64,000 nucleotides of DNA from Diorhabda sublineata (GCF_026230105.1 NC_079477.1:12529001-12593000), one strand, 5' to 3'; positions 1-12,879 are shown, counted from the stretch's first letter. Made by a program: numbers and translations. The notes: generated from the sequence alone by a model not told the origin.

Positions 1-64
1 TTAGAGAAGGAAATTTGCTGTATATAATATATATGAATGAAAATTAGTTATCAAAATATTAGTT

Positions 65-1320
65 CAGGAAACAACAAAAAAACTGAAGAACCGGAAGACG
101 CCTGGTATTGATAATATAAACAATGAACTTATTAAGTACGGAGGAACAGAGTTACAAAAAGAACTCACGCGATTATTCCAGAAGATTATAACCTCTGGCA
201 CTATACCAGATGAATGGAAATCGAGTATATCCCTACCAATACCAAAAAAAGGAGAAAAAAGAGACACGAATAATTTTAGGAATATAACTTTGCTTTATTC
301 GGTTCTTAAACTTTTTACTAAGATATTGGCAAATAGAATAAGGAATAAGGTACCAACTTTCGAAGAATAACAAGGATTCATGTCCAATAGATCAATATTC
401 ATAGTTCGTCAGTTGGTGGAAATGTCGAAAGAATTCAATAAACCCATATTTGTCTGTTTTGTTGACTTCACCAAAGCATTTAATAGAATACGCCTGGGAG
501 ACGTGTTAGGAGTCTTGAGAAAAACAACATAGACTATAAGTACCAACAAGTCATCAAAGAACTTTATACCGGAACCAGAATAAGAATTAAAGAATTAAAA
601 CTAAGATAGGACTGAAAAAGTTCAAATTAAGCCGAACCCTATTCAACATCATAATGGATCAAATTATCGAGGACGTCAACAAAGCAGGATACAGAATGGG
701 TCACCGCTCCCTAAAGGTATTGTTTTATGCAGACTATGGTATTGCCGTAGCAGAAAATGAAGACGACTTACAACGTCTACTATATAAGATGAAAATTTCT
801 GCCAAAAAATTTAATATGAGCATCTCACTCAACAAGACAGAATCAATGGTAATATCAAAAAATCCTATTAGATGCGAATTGGCAGTCGATAGCGAAATGA
901 TACAGCAGGAGTGATTATATCTGGTGAGGAAACGTGACAGAGGAGGCACGAATACAAGCGATGAAAGCATCAAAAGTCAGCGGCTGTCTGAGAAACAAAG
1001 CGATGAGCTCACAGAGCAAGACCAGAATCTATAAAACGTGTGTGAAACCTATTCTCTGCCGGGACCGAATAAGGAATGATGACATAAGAGAGGAATTGGG
1101 CATACAGAATGTGGCGAGATGGGTCAGGGCAAGTAAAAGATTCTGGATGGATCACGTAGACAGATGGGCAAGGTGGGCTAGAACAAAGAGACCGAACACA
1201 CGCAGACCTGTAGGTAGACCACCAAAGAGGTGGTACGAGAGCTGGAGTTCAGCTTCTTAGGAAGATCCAGAAAGAGAGCCAAACATACAGGATTGAACAG
1301 GACCGGGTCCTATTGGAAAA
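65..1320 (+). mobile_element. degenerate RTE-like LINE reverse transcriptase (3' part)
   Basis: This is the reverse-transcriptase and C-terminal part of a non-LTR retrotransposon of the insect RTE-like endonuclease/RT type. A frame from about 65 reads KLKNRKTPGIDNINNELI, then IPDEWKSSISLPIPKKGE, until a stop at about 370. It resumes in the same frame with QGFMSNRS and FVDFTKAFNRIR (motif A, catalytic Asp retained). After a stop and a shift, 654-914 carries motif C as FYADYG, where active copies have ADD, and the SLNKTESMVISKN block. The segment 934-1260 carries the usual tail (TRIYKTCVKPIL, DHVDRWARWARTK, RPVGRPPKRW). Upstream coding (endonuclease) is absent or lies left of the window. At least two stops and two frame changes plus the mutated catalytic motif make it inactive. 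Confidence 0.85.
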
Positions 1321-4136
1321 AGAAGAGCTTAAATTTAAAAATTGATGTCTTTATCGATGAACTAATTTTTATGAGAATGAAAGATCTTGATAGAGATTGA
1401 ATGTACTTAATATCGTTTAAAACGGACCGATTATTCAAAATAAGTAAATATGCAGATAAAACATTCAGCTCATAAACAGGGATTTCAGTTTTACAATAAC
1501 TAGAACAGGATACCACGGGAGAGGTTTAAGATTTAAATTATGAAACTCACGCTTGAAATAGACGATATCTTAACATAACACCCCCACATTTTTATGAAGA
1601 CGAGTTTTTGAATACTAAAAAATCACAATATCGATAGATAGAGATACGAGAATAGAATATTGAATTAAAGAGAAAAGTTCAAACACACAGCTATTGCAAA
1701 ATGAATTTTTCATTACTAAAGAATATATTTTCAAGGAAGGAGTTTTAAAAAGGTGGAAAAGTGCAAAGTAGGGAATCAGAACATACATGACAGCTCTGTA
1801 ACAAAATCTAAGAAAAAAGTCTATAATCCTATTGACTATAATATATGGTGAAGAAGTTAACAAATAAATATAATTTACAATTATTGAAACATTCGAAGAT
1901 CAAAGTTTTATTCAATGCACCAGATTACCCCTCTTAATATATTGATTATATGGAAATAAGAGTCTAGTGTTTATTTATTTAGAATCGATAACAATAAACT
2001 ACGATTTGTATACTTAATCTAGTACATTGTTTGAAATAATATTTTTTGACTAAAAATTCTTATACAATAAAAGATAATAAATCTCAATGCTTTTGAGTAT
2101 ATTTTTTGAGCAATGACGGATAAGAATAATGGTATTTCTGAATAATAAATATCATCAATAACATTATCAATGAATAGTTGAAAATACTTTCTTGTTTACT
2201 GTCTATTAATATGTCATAGTTTGCGTTACCTATTTAAGCCTATATTGATTGGAAATGAATCCATTCGATATTTTTGCTTGAAACTAATCTACGTATTATC
2301 GATATACTTAATTGAAGCATCATAGTCAGGAAGGTAATTTGCGATTATGAAAGTTATAATAAGCTGTTGATATCGATAGTTGAACATATATGAGTAATAA
2401 CGGTGCGGACGTTGATTGAAATTCTTATCAATAATATGGGCATCATACTTAGCTTGAAAGTCAGCTGCTTAGTTATGGAGGTACTATGGGTCAGCTGCTC
2501 ACTTAAACATTTAAAACATCTAGTATAAAGAGTTATAGAGCACTGCATCAAATTATTAAAAGTAAGAAAACAGCATTCAATTGTATTGGCAGAAGCAGTG
2601 AATATCATAAATATTGGAGCGTTTTTTAAACACGTTTCGATAATGACTTGAGCCTATAACACGACTTTTGTACTACCCAAGCTCCTGCCAATCAAATTAT
2701 AAATTCACTGTGTGGGTGGATCTTTTTGTCGTATACAATTAATTTCCGTTTTACTTTTCATATGAATGGCTACGAATCCAAATATGTTGAAGAATCAACC
2801 GTTCTCTATATTTTGTGGCAATAAAATATTATGAACTTATTCAGAAAAAAACTTATTTCAGTCTCACGAAATATTGATGTAAAATATTGATAATAATAAA
2901 TAAACTTTCATCGTATTCATTAATACCAGTTTCTCTAGGTTACATGTGAAAGAGTTGGGAGCACTCAAAAAATGAGATAGTGGAATTTCTAAGAAAAAAA
3001 CCAAAAAACTTTGTCACCAACAATGATTATGGAGACTAATCTTTATTCAAGATGCGCTTATGATTAATAAATAAACTTACCGATACCGTCAGACTTTGGA
3101 CTACTATCTGATATCTATTCTGAGCAAGCGTGGAGGAAAGTTGATCTCTAAAATTTTGTTTTAGGATCATAATACCCGCCCTCATAAGAAGATATCTTTT
3201 TTGATTGTAAAGATTGGGTAGTAGTGATTCTTGTTCAAAAAATGTTAAGATTTTACTCAAAACATTGAATTTATGATATGCAGCATGGTATCTATGGAAG
3301 GACAATTTTGTCTAGTATATCATAAATGAAGTATCTCATTTATTTGAGTTCAGTGTGATACATGTCGATCAATGTCATATTCTTGTTAAAATTTAGTATT
3401 TCTTAAGTTGTTGAATAATACCTGGAAGAAAGTCATGCTAAACTTCTTCATTAATATTTCCTGATAATTTTTCCAGTCGTGAAGTAAATTTTCGTTGTCT
3501 TTCATAGATGATGAACTCTTACATTGATAAATTTGGGATATATAATCTGAGGATCGTATTATTCAATCCCCCAAACTACACCTGTTATTTACCTACAATA
3601 ATTTTCATTTTCTATTTTCCACTTTCAAGTTTAGTTCATATTTTTCATTTATGAATTTAAAAAAGATATTCACCACTTCTATAACAATAGTCCAATTAAT
3701 ATAACAAGTTGAACAACTACTGCATTCTTCTTATTATTTCTCAAAGTATTTCAGTAGCAGACCACCAACAAATGTTAAATACGAATGAACTACTGTTGAT
3801 GAGACCTCAGCATCGACCATTCTTTATACCATGACTAGCAAAAAACCAACACAATAAAATCATCAAATTCTTAAAGAAACCGCATCAGTGTAAATCCTGC
3901 TGGGGGCTTATTCGTTCACCTTTTTTCATTATAAATTATGTTTGAGAACTCCGCATGACTGTGATTAAATGTAGCTGCATCATGCCTTTTAAACAATTAG
4001 ATTTCATTAATTAGTCCATTATTGCAAGGAAGTTTAATATAAATATCGCCGCCTTGAAATTTTTGATTCTAGTGATAAAAATGAAATAATTGTATGTAAC
4101 ACTACTGGTCGTTTTGATAGATGACAATAAAATAAT
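1321..4136. other. AT-rich stretch without recognisable genes
   Basis: I see no coding motif, RNA gene or clear repeat here. Short open frames of 60-90 codons exist on both strands, but their composition follows the AT-rich background and none shows a recognisable domain. Confidence 0.5.
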
Positions 4137-4220
4137 AAGTGGAAACCGAGAAGTAGAGGACGCCCACCAACACGATGGTCTGACGATATTAAGAGGACGG
4201 TCCCAGTTGGATGACAGTTA
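4137..4220 (+). mobile_element. short LINE C-terminal fragment
   Basis: The frame from 4137 reads KWKPRSRGRPPTRWSDDIKR and then stops. The RGRPPTRWSDDIKR block is a hallmark of the C-terminal end of insect endonuclease/RT LINE proteins. Only about 28 codons are recognisable, and the sequence on both sides does not continue the protein. This is a small isolated fragment. A longer minus-strand open frame over the same place is only its shadow. Confidence 0.65.
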
Positions 4221-5289
4221 CTAGAACGAAAATTGTTTGAAACCACTGATTTACTGCACTTATGACTTATCCAGAAAAACTCGACTACCACGTAATTGAT
4301 CTGTACGTTCTGGAAACAGCGGAACATCACAAAATATGGAGAATATTTCAAATTCTTAAGTAATTCGAAGCTTGTATGAGTAATTGCAGTTGTTTGCATT
4401 TCTATTTCATTATCACTCGTAATTTTGTAACTGAATCGGTATAATACACACCTTTTAAACGCAAATATTTGATTACCACGCGCTGCTCAACAAGATTTTG
4501 ATACTAAGATACAACGCTCGAATCAGGGATTCTCTTTAGGCATGCTACAATTAGTTAATTTCTGATAACTGTTTTGAAGTATGAATGGTTTGAGGCAGAG
4601 CAAAAGAATTAACCATTTTATAATAGTATTACAATCCAATAGTTTTTCTATTATCTGTTTGATGATGGTGTTACAAATATGTCACAAAGTTCCATGCTTT
4701 ACTGTCTCACATGGTGAAACAATATGAAGTTATTCAAACTTTGAAACGAAGAACTCACTTTTTGAAATCCAAAGTTTTTCTAGATTTTATTTATAAGTTG
4801 ATCCTAGACGTCTGTTTGTTCAGGGTTGCGAAAACAAGAATAAACTTCCAGAATTTTCATGTCCACTGAAGGTTTTCATATAAAAATTCAAGTCTTAAAG
4901 GAGAAAAATTGGAATATACATATTCAAAAGTTTCGTCCATCAACAAATTTTAGAAAATTGCTCAAGTACAATCAACATTATCTGTAAATTCATTTTGGTT
5001 TTGTTAGCTCTTAAATGTTACAAATAGTAGTCGCATTTTTTAGAAAATTAAAATATCAAATTATTTATCATCCTGCTTTTGTAATTGTAGGTACAGTTTT
5101 TTATATTTTTTTTTATTCATAAATAGTCTTCAGGTCTGTTCTTATTGAAAAGCAGTTTAGGAAACAAAGAAGAAAATAAAGGTTTCGATTTATTTCGACC
5201 TCCTCCAAAATATGATATGACATCGAGAATTTGCATAATTGTATCAATCAATATATCATCCACAATATTATTTTTATTTTATTAGAATG
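4221..5289. other. AT-rich stretch without recognisable genes
   Basis: I see nothing recognisable here. It separates the LINE scrap from the Penelope-like fragment, and upstream Penelope coding, if once present, has decayed beyond recognition by eye. Confidence 0.4.
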
Positions 5290-5610
5290 ATATTAATAAA
5301 TATAGATATAAGTTATCCAAACAAAAGAAGTAATATTATATATCAAGTACTTTGTAATGATTGTGATGGTGTTTATATAGGACAGATATCTCAATATTCC
5401 GAGAATAGATTAAGAAGTCATCAATACGATAAAATTGTATCTAAAAATGTGATATCAAAAAGCAAACATTCAATCATAAAAATTTAAGACTTCTAGAAAC
5501 GAAATCAAATACAAGAAAATTTTTAGAAATGATTCACATAGTCAGAAACAAGAAAGCTATCGATGATATTAAAGAGTAAAATTTATAATTCTATTTTAAA
5601 AATTCCAAAG
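5290..5610 (+). mobile_element. Penelope-like element fragment with GIY-YIG endonuclease domain
   Basis: This is the C-terminal end of a Penelope-like retroelement (PLE) protein, in which a GIY-YIG endonuclease follows the reverse transcriptase. The frame reads IIYQVLCNDCDGVYIGQI, then a region with SENRLRSHQYD. It shows the CxxC pair and the VYIGQ signature, followed by the R...H block. After a frame change it continues LLETKSNTRKFLEMIHIVRN and ends near a stop at about 5580, with a further shifted KIYNSIL remnant, which matches the usual PLE carboxy tail. The reverse-transcriptase part is not visible upstream. At least two frameshifts make it a fossil. Confidence 0.75.
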
Positions 5611-5839
5611 CAACTATGAATCACTGAATTGGTCACTGCTACTTATTTTGAGTTATAGCAACTGAGGATAAAATAATGAAAAAAGTCTGATGTTAGAAAA
5701 TTTTTAAAAAAATTAGATGAGATATGCTTTTAATAAGTAGAGCGCAGAATAATTTTTTTCCTCAAAAAATATGGAAATAAGGACACTGGTCCAAGTCGGT
5801 TCTCGATGGTAATGCCAGTTGCAACAAAAAATATTTGCG

Positions 5840-6396
5840 GATGCATTGGAAGTTAATGAATAGCAAATGTGGTTCTCTAAGCTCAGATTCGATAATGATC
5901 CAACAATAATACACAACGAAAAGTTAAGGGCAGAACCTTGGTCGACTATATTGGAAGTAGATAGGAAATTAAGTAGAGCAGGTGCTCCAAAATATATCGG
6001 AAGAGGCAAAAATGAGCACTGCACTACACTAAGTGCAAAGTGTAGTAGTACTATCCAAAGGAATTACTACGAAGTACTGAGAAGGTTAGTGACCATTCAG
6101 AAAAATTACTGCTGTGTGTTTGGTGGAATATATACGCAATTGTTAATTTTGAAATCTAAATAATTGAATGTAGTGAACCGATATTTAATAGAAAAGTATC
6201 TGGCGTTCTTCTACAACACAATAATGCAAGACCACAATATACATAACAAAATTTGAACACAGATTCCATTTTATACTGATCGCCATAAAATTTTTTAGTG
6301 ACAAAAATTGGGATGATGCCCAATATGTCGTTGCTAAAATACCAATAGATTTTCAAGGCAAAATGTTGATAAAGAAGGTGATTATATTATTCGTTA
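5840..6396 (+). mobile_element. degenerate mariner-like transposase
   Basis: Scattered mariner transposase motifs lie in order on the plus strand but in different frames. They are WFSKLRFDNDP and a HEK-like 'NEKLRAEPWS' region (5868-5950), RKVSGVLLQHNNARPQ (about 6188-6238), FSDKNWDDAQYVV (about 6293-6330), and a C-terminal NVDKEGDYII ending before a stop near 6396. The second catalytic block, normally HDNARPH, reads HNNARPQ, so the Asp is Asn. Several frameshifts and stops are present. No inverted-repeat ends were identified, so the borders are approximate. Confidence 0.6.
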
Positions 6397-6584
6397 AAAA
6401 TAAAAACTTGTCAAAAACGAATTCGTCAAATTAAATTTAAAAAAGTGACATTCAGTCACAATTAAACTATCAAATCCGTGTTATGATAACCACTGTCTTG
6501 TCAGAGACAAACCAATGAACTTGTAGTGAATAAATACCATGTCCAGCATTCCGACACTGGGAAACATTGGAAACTTGCTAAATA

Positions 6585-6949
6585 CAGGGTGATTAATTAA
6601 GAATGTCCAATCTCTGAACTTCTAGATGTAGATTCTGACCTCAAAATATGATGATTCTGCTCATCATGCCTTATACAAATATTGCTAGTTTCCGAGATAA
6701 GGGGTGTTCAAAGTTTAAATTTAAATTTAGATTTTCGCAATAATTTTTTATGTTTTCACAATTTCTCCTTGAAAATTGGAAATTTTACGTTTTTTGGCAT
6801 AAGGAATCATAATTTGCACTCTAATTTAACATTGCTAATAGAGGGTGATAGTTACACTTTTTTGTGTCAATTAAATAAAAGGGGCTAAACTTACAACTAA
6901 AATAATAAAAAAATATTAAAAAGCGTTAAATTCTACAAAAAAAGTTACT
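6585..6949 (+). repeat. left arm of long terminal inverted repeat
   Basis: The arm matches the reverse complement of 7550-7876 with few differences. The matching block includes the stretch around 6690-6808 and a distal block around 6880-6949. A small insertion at about 6809-6860 is absent from the other arm. Confidence 0.85.
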
Positions 6950-7549
6950 TCCCTTTGATTCGTGTAACTCAATCGGTTATTGAGTTATTTGCTTCTAAAA
7001 AATTTGATAAATTTCAATTTTTTCATAAAAAAATTTTATTATTCCTCAAATATGTAGAAATAACAAATTTATAAACAAAAATAAAAAACTTCAAAGCAAA
7101 TGCTCAAAATGCCCACCATTTACTTCAATACACTTGATGGCAACATTTATCAGACGAGGAATATTTAATTATAAAAATAATCATTTCTGAAAATTCACAT
7201 GCTTTGAGGGAAACACATTTTCAGCACGAGTTTAAGGTTAATATTTGGTGTGGTGTAATATGTGGGTATTTTTGAACCTTTTGAACTGCCAACCAATTTA
7301 AATGGACCACTTCATTTAGATTTCCTTCAAGAACATTTACACGAATAACTAAAGGATATAACTCTCGCTTTAAGACAAAATATGTGATTTTTGCACGACG
7401 GAACACCACCACATTATTCTTCACAAATTCGTCAATACTTAAACGAACAGTTTCCGCATCGATGGATTGGCTTTGCCACCTAGAGGCCCTGATTTAAATC
7501 CTTTGGATTTTCCAATTTGATCGCAAATGAAGGCATAAGCATTAGCAAC

Positions 7550-7876
7550 AGTAACAATTTTTTGTAGAATTTAACGCTTTTTAATATTTTTTCATTATTT
7601 CAGTTGTAAGTTTAGCCCAAAAAAAGTTTACTTTGATATAATTAACACAATAAATTATGATTCCTTATGCCAAAAAACGTAAAATTTCCAATTTTCAAGG
7701 AGAAATTGTGAAAACATAAAAAATTATTGCGAAAATCTAAATTTAAATTTAAACTTTGAACACCCCTTATCTCGGAAACTAGCAATATTTGCATAAGGCA
7801 TGTTGAGCAGAATCATCATATTTTGAGGTCTAGAATCTACAGTTCAGAGATTTGAAATTCTTAATGAATCACCTTG
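7550..7876 (-). repeat. right arm of long terminal inverted repeat
   Basis: This is the reverse complement of the left arm. The outer end is next to the TA duplication at 7877-7878. Confidence 0.85.
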
Positions 7877-8589
7877 TATACAATACAATATTTTATATAT
7901 TTTATAATTTGAAAAAAAAATCAAATAAACAGTATATATTTCAAATTAAGACTCATTCAGTGATATTCTCTATACACATTTAAATTAACTTTGTTGAGAA
8001 GTTGAAAAAATAATTACAAGTATCCGTTAAATCGATTTGAAATGTAAAAAAAAATGATAAGTAAGTAAAAATTATTAGAAAGTGCTTTAAACTTAAGGAT
8101 ATTTTCAAAATTTTCTCCATTATTCCTTCTACATTCCATTTTCGAACAATGTGTATGTTCTGAACATAAAATAAAACAAGCTAGAATATGCATGAAGTCC
8201 AAAGTGATGGGTAATTAACTGCAAAAATTTTAAAGACGGAAATGTCAGGGAGTCAATAAAAAGCTATGGCGTATCAACCAAAAAAAGGCATCTTCCGCAT
8301 GACAGTGTCTTGAAATTATCAAATGGTCTTCAGGGACACATTAAAATTAACATGGAGATAATAACGGCCATTACTATTTTTTATAGGGCTACCAGTTTTT
8401 ACAAGGGAGTTTTCTAACAGGAATTCCTCAAAATAAATTCTCATGAATATGCACAGTAATACTAAAGAAGCTTTGTTTGTTTGTTTTATAATTTAAATGG
8501 TAGACGACATTTATAGAAAATCGGGTTAATTGAGAACTTTTCATGGAAGAAGAATCGTTGTTTCTTTTTTTCTTTCCGAGAATTCGGAA

Positions 8590-8710
8590 AAAAATTGGAG
8601 ATCTTCGACTAAAATTTACTTTAATTACAAATTGGAGTATCTTGGATGTATCGTCAATTCTAACAAGAAAATCATGGAAACAACTAATTGAACTGAAAGT
8701 ACAATTATTT
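8590..8710 (+). mobile_element. small LINE (RTE-like) fragment
   Basis: One frame reads YKLEYLGCIVNSNKKIMETT before a stop. The (F/L)xYLGCxxNxN block follows the polymerase domain in RTE-like LINE proteins. Nothing else around it can be assigned, so this is a minor fossil and the call is tentative. Confidence 0.4.
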
Positions 8711-9274
8711 TGGAAACTTTTCTATTTCATATTAATTTTTATATGATTCTAATGGTTTCCCTACAATTCTACCTCGGGACTGTTTGATCATTTTTACCAA
8801 GCTGGATTATAATTTATGGATTAATGTGCAAAACTAGACGAATTCATTATATTTTTGAAAATACTAAAAATATTGTTATTGAGAACTATCGCCCTTCATA
8901 ATCATATCTAACTTTCCCAAAATAGTTTAAAATATCTATTCACCACCCCCATTAAATAACGTATAATTACTTTTGAAAACCGATAGACTTCTATCCTGCT
9001 AGACCCACAATAGAATTTATAAAAGTAAATATAATTTATCATGTTTAGCCACTGTAAACAATATAGTACTACATGAGTCCCATCTATTTATGGTAAATTA
9101 AATATAATCTCAGCATCTGTTCAGTTATGCATAGAAAATATGACCACGACCGTCTCTATCGGACCTCATCGGATTTGATTCTCAACTAGTCAAATTAATA
9201 TCAAGAAGGTAACAATTAGATTTCCTTTAATTTAACTTTATTTTGAATAAACAGCACTCAAAGTGAGTTTTAAA

Positions 9275-10010
9275 TTGTAGAAAACAATTTATCTCGATTT
9301 CCGGCAAAAGTATATGTTCTATAACTTCTGTATTTTCATTTTTTTCATATGACATGAACATTTATGTGGAAAATTCGAAAAAAAGTTTTTGGTTTTTTAT
9401 TTTCATGTTTTACAAAAGACAGTTTTTTTCACGAAATGTTGTGAAAACTTAGGTCTAATAAACACTGTTTCTATTTCATTTGAAATTTTTCACGTTATTT
9501 TAACATAATGTCAAAAAAGTCATTGAGACTTTTGATCGTTGAAATCTCTAATCCCTGATGGTGAAGAAAAATATGACCATGTCCATGGTTATACTTTCTA
9601 ATAAAGGGCAAGAAACGAAAAAATATTCGCATCCTAAAATTTTGTTTAATCATTTTGTATAATTGTTAGGTATTCGAATTTTAATAAAAAGCTGATACTA
9701 TGACGGGAGAATTTTCGTTTGAAAATTAGGTTGCTTTTTGGATATTTTGTCAAAATAACGTGTAATAATAAATATTTCAAATCAAATTAACAGTATATAT
9801 GGGACATAAAAAGAACTTTTACTAAATTTCGTGAAAAAAATGTAAAAGACCAAAAACTCGATTTTTGAATTTTTCGCATAAATTTTGAGGTTATGAGGGA
9901 AAATTTTATCTACATACGTTGTAGATCTTTCTATTACCTACAACTTTACTATTCGACTTTTTTCCATATGACGTGTACTTTTGCCTAAAATCGCACGTAA
10001 ACTATCTTTT
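9275..10010. repeat. large imperfect inverted repeat (foldback/MITE-like)
   Basis: The left arm (about 9275-9530) and right arm (about 9745-10010) are diverged reverse complements. Shared anchors are the GGCAAAAGTA block (9302 and 9982), a 'tttttggt' plus Phe-rich T tract, and CACGTTATTTT (about 9491 and 9757). The centre (about 9530-9745) is not repeated and shows no coding motif. This fits an old foldback or MITE-type element. No target duplication was identified. Confidence 0.55.
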
Positions 10011-11455
10011 CTTTTATTTTTATCATATTTTCCTCCTTTTTCAATGGGTTTCATCCTACTATTATCGACCCTGGTATATTGATCATATTAGTATTATTCT
10101 TAGTGAGATCTTTAGAAACCAAAGTTAAGTTCTCTAGGAAATTACTGAAATTTAGATCATATATTCTATTTGTAAAGCATTCTTTCTTCTTAAGTAGAGT
10201 GTGCCTCATATGTATGGGACTATCAAACTCATATCAACAAAAAAAAAATGAATACATATTACAGAAACTATGTAGCTCAAATGATATCTATTCACTTAAA
10301 AACTATACCTTTACCTTTTCGTGTTACAACAATCTACCGACTAGACGTATGTACCCTTATTTCTTCTTAGTTATGTTAGAAATCCAAAGAAATACATACT
10401 CCTCGTTCCATATTATATTTTATTTTCCATTTGCTAGAAGTAATTAAATTTTCAGAATTATATAGAATGTATCAATATCACTCTCATATGCAGAGCTCAG
10501 TGAATATTTTGCACAGCCCTATTTTTATACAAAATTAGTGCTTTGTAGTTCTTATTATTCTTAATTATGTAGGTCTATTTCTGCATTGGTAAAGAGAGAA
10601 AATATGATAATTGCCAAAATATATGTATCCAAAAACGAGAAAGCTTTATTTTACATACAATCAATGCTGAATATGGAAACAATAATAAATAATATGAAGA
10701 AGAGAATATGCAACAAACGTAAATTGTTTTTTTTATGATTCAAAAGATAAGAACAAAGTGCGCAACTAGCAGACACTTAGTGGAACAAACCCCAAAATGT
10801 TACCATTTTTGTGATGATTAAATCATCTCTATTGAAATGTTCACGATACGACAAAAAATATTAAGCATCCAATACCAAATAAGCTGAAAAAATAAAAGTG
10901 TTCAAAGAACACGGCAATATTTCATCTTGGCTCTTCCGACATTGCAATTAATCTATTGAATTCTAATTTTATACAAGCATTATTTGATCGATTGATGAGT
11001 AAGAATAAATTATATCAAGATAAAGATCATTCTTCCCAATTTTAAATTACTGTACAGTTCTTGATTATCTTCAGTAAATAATAAACATTACGATTCACTA
11101 TTGAACACAATGATGTCGTCCTTATTTGTAAATATATTTCAAAATTATTTCCTCTACACACACGTAATAAAAAAATAGTCACTATTTTTTCTGAGCTTAC
11201 AATACCCATTAACTTTTCGATCTCGAAATAAATTTTTGTGAACCAACAAGCCACGTTTATTAAAAGCAACATAAATCAAAAGCTTTCGTCGATTTAAAAA
11301 TCCCATTACCTACAGAATTTCAATTAGAAGCAGTATTAAATTGAAATGTTTCCTACTCTTTTCAGAAACAGAATCAGAACTTATTAATCATAAAGCTAAA
11401 CGTATAGATACAACTCTGAATAAATATCTTTTATGGAGAAAATAAAACTGAAACA
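10011..11455. other. AT-rich stretch without recognisable genes
   Basis: A 122-codon open frame at 10079-10447 is composed of AT-driven residues (Phe, Leu, Ser, Tyr, Asn) with no family motif, so I do not call it a gene. Nothing else stands out. Confidence 0.4.
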
Positions 11456-11705
11456 TCACCAGAAAATAAGCAGCAGCCAAGTTCGGTAGGTATAATTTTT
11501 CAAAAGAGTAAACGGCGTTTGTAGGGGTGTTCGTGTGAGGAAAGCCTCGCCAAAGATGACGGTGCAAAATCAGACCCTCTCTGGAGTATAATGAATTGAT
11601 CCGCAAGTTGCCCTCTGCTCGCTAGTGACCACGCTTCTGTACGAACTCTCACCTCTACAATCTGTGGCGATCTCAGCGGATTATCCCCTGATTTTTCTAC
11701 GATAA
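11455..11705 (-). other. GC-rich island with an open frame on the minus strand
   Basis: This block is visibly richer in G+C than its neighbourhood. On the minus strand a frame without a Met stays open for about 70 codons (KPGFIVEKSGDNPLRS..., then RTEAWSLASRGQLADQ). It is preceded by a possible acceptor (AAAACCAG). I recognise no protein family. It could be an exon, a non-coding first exon or a conserved regulatory element. Confidence 0.3.
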
Positions 11706-12350
11706 ATCCTGGTTTTTATGTTCCTTGCACATAAAATTTTAACATATCATTCTTTGTTCAATTATTTTGACAATAACACATTTTAAAGAAACAGAAGGAA
11801 ATTGATAGAATGGAAAAGGTAAATTATGGTTACATCAAATGACAATTGTGATAAATGTTTTGTTATTGGTACGCTATAAAAAGACTACCTTTATTCTTAT
11901 TACAAGGATAATGATGAATATTCTGGAGAAAGTTCATTAGAAGCAATACAATATAAAAAAAATTTTCCCAATAAAAATTTTAATAATAAGCTCTATCAAA
12001 TTACATTGATCTTGGCATTAATTGTTCCATTTTTTCTAGTATGAAACAACATTTATACTACATTTCTTAGAAATAAATATAAGAAAAATCAAATCTCACA
12101 ACTCAGCTTTTCTATTGTGAAAAGTTGAGGGATTCGTCGTGTAATACGAAATCGGTTAATTCTCAACGTCTGTAAACTAATCAGACTAATGAAACTAGAA
12201 AATTAGAGCGAAATTGCAAATTATTGAGATTTTTCCTTGATTTTACGCTAAACACTAATTGTATTCTTAATAAGCTTTTGTGTATGATAGAACTAACATA
12301 GAAGGAGTTTTGATGATGAGTGAGTAAGATAGTCGTGAGTGATAAAAAGA

Positions 12351-12396
12351 CAATAACTTGGTTATCGATACGCGTGTCAGTCAGTGTAATTATGAA
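12351..12396 (+). repeat. Penelope-type hairpin/hammerhead-like motif, degenerate copy
   Basis: The motif ATAAC-TTG-GTTAT is followed by CGATACGCGTGTCAG and GTGTAATTATG. It aligns well with the better-preserved copy at 26684-26738. In a hammerhead reading the hairpin would be stem II, but the conserved GAAA is GATA and the CUGANGA box is not intact, so self-cleavage is not expected here. Confidence 0.4.
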
Positions 12397-12879
12397 ATTC
12401 GGTGTAATGGTAGTATGAAAATAGTGTTTAGTAAAATTTGATAACTTTGATTTTTAAAATACCAGTTCAAATTGTATGAATTTTTAATATACCGTGTTTA
12501 TACAATATCTGTTTGGCTACTAAAAATTCATTCATTTTAACTTCATTCACAATGAAGTTATAGGGAGGTCCAAAATGGTCTGACTGCTTCAAAAAGAAGA
12601 TGGCACGGCTGTGCCACTTGCACTGGCATGTTCTGCAGCAAAAATACGATTTTAAAATGGAAATACTCGTCCAATAATAGAAAAAATGTTTGTTAAGCAC
12701 TAACACGTACCACTTTTCAATAGCTTAATTACTCCTGTTTACATTAGTAATTTTATAATAGGACGTTTAATATCGGTGAATTTTATGACCGACCAAATAT
12801 CTGAACTGTATTATTCAGAATAATAAACTTAAAAATAACATTAGAAATTAGTATTCTGTTGAGTTTAATAGTAAGTGAT

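Larger units (their letters stand above)
6585..7876. mobile_element. IS630/mariner-like element with long inverted repeats and TA target duplication
   Basis: This transposon is bounded by TA dinucleotides at 6583-6584 and 7877-7878. Its ends start CAGGGTGATTAATT on the left and, read inward, CAAGGTGATTCATT on the right. The inverted repeat continues far inside: left arm 6585-6949, right arm 7550-7876 (the left arm has about 40-50 extra bases near 6809-6860). Between the arms lie parts of a DDE/D transposase. A core runs on the plus strand (NIWCGVI, LHDGTPPHYS, PDLNPLDF, about 7170-7545) and the C-terminus on the minus strand (IKCIEVNGGHFEHLL-stop, about 7150-7083). The helix-turn-helix N-terminus is missing, and stops and frameshifts interrupt the core. 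The TA duplication and end sequence fit the Tc1/mariner/IS630 superfamily. The element is non-autonomous. Confidence 0.85.

Noticed and set aside
4034..4399. 121-codon minus-strand open frame
   Set aside because: The plus strand carries the RGRPPTRWSDDIKR LINE block; the minus frame has no motif of its own.
10079..10447. 122-codon plus-strand open frame as a membrane protein gene
   Set aside because: Residue composition is what AT-rich random DNA gives; no start context, splice sites or conserved motif.
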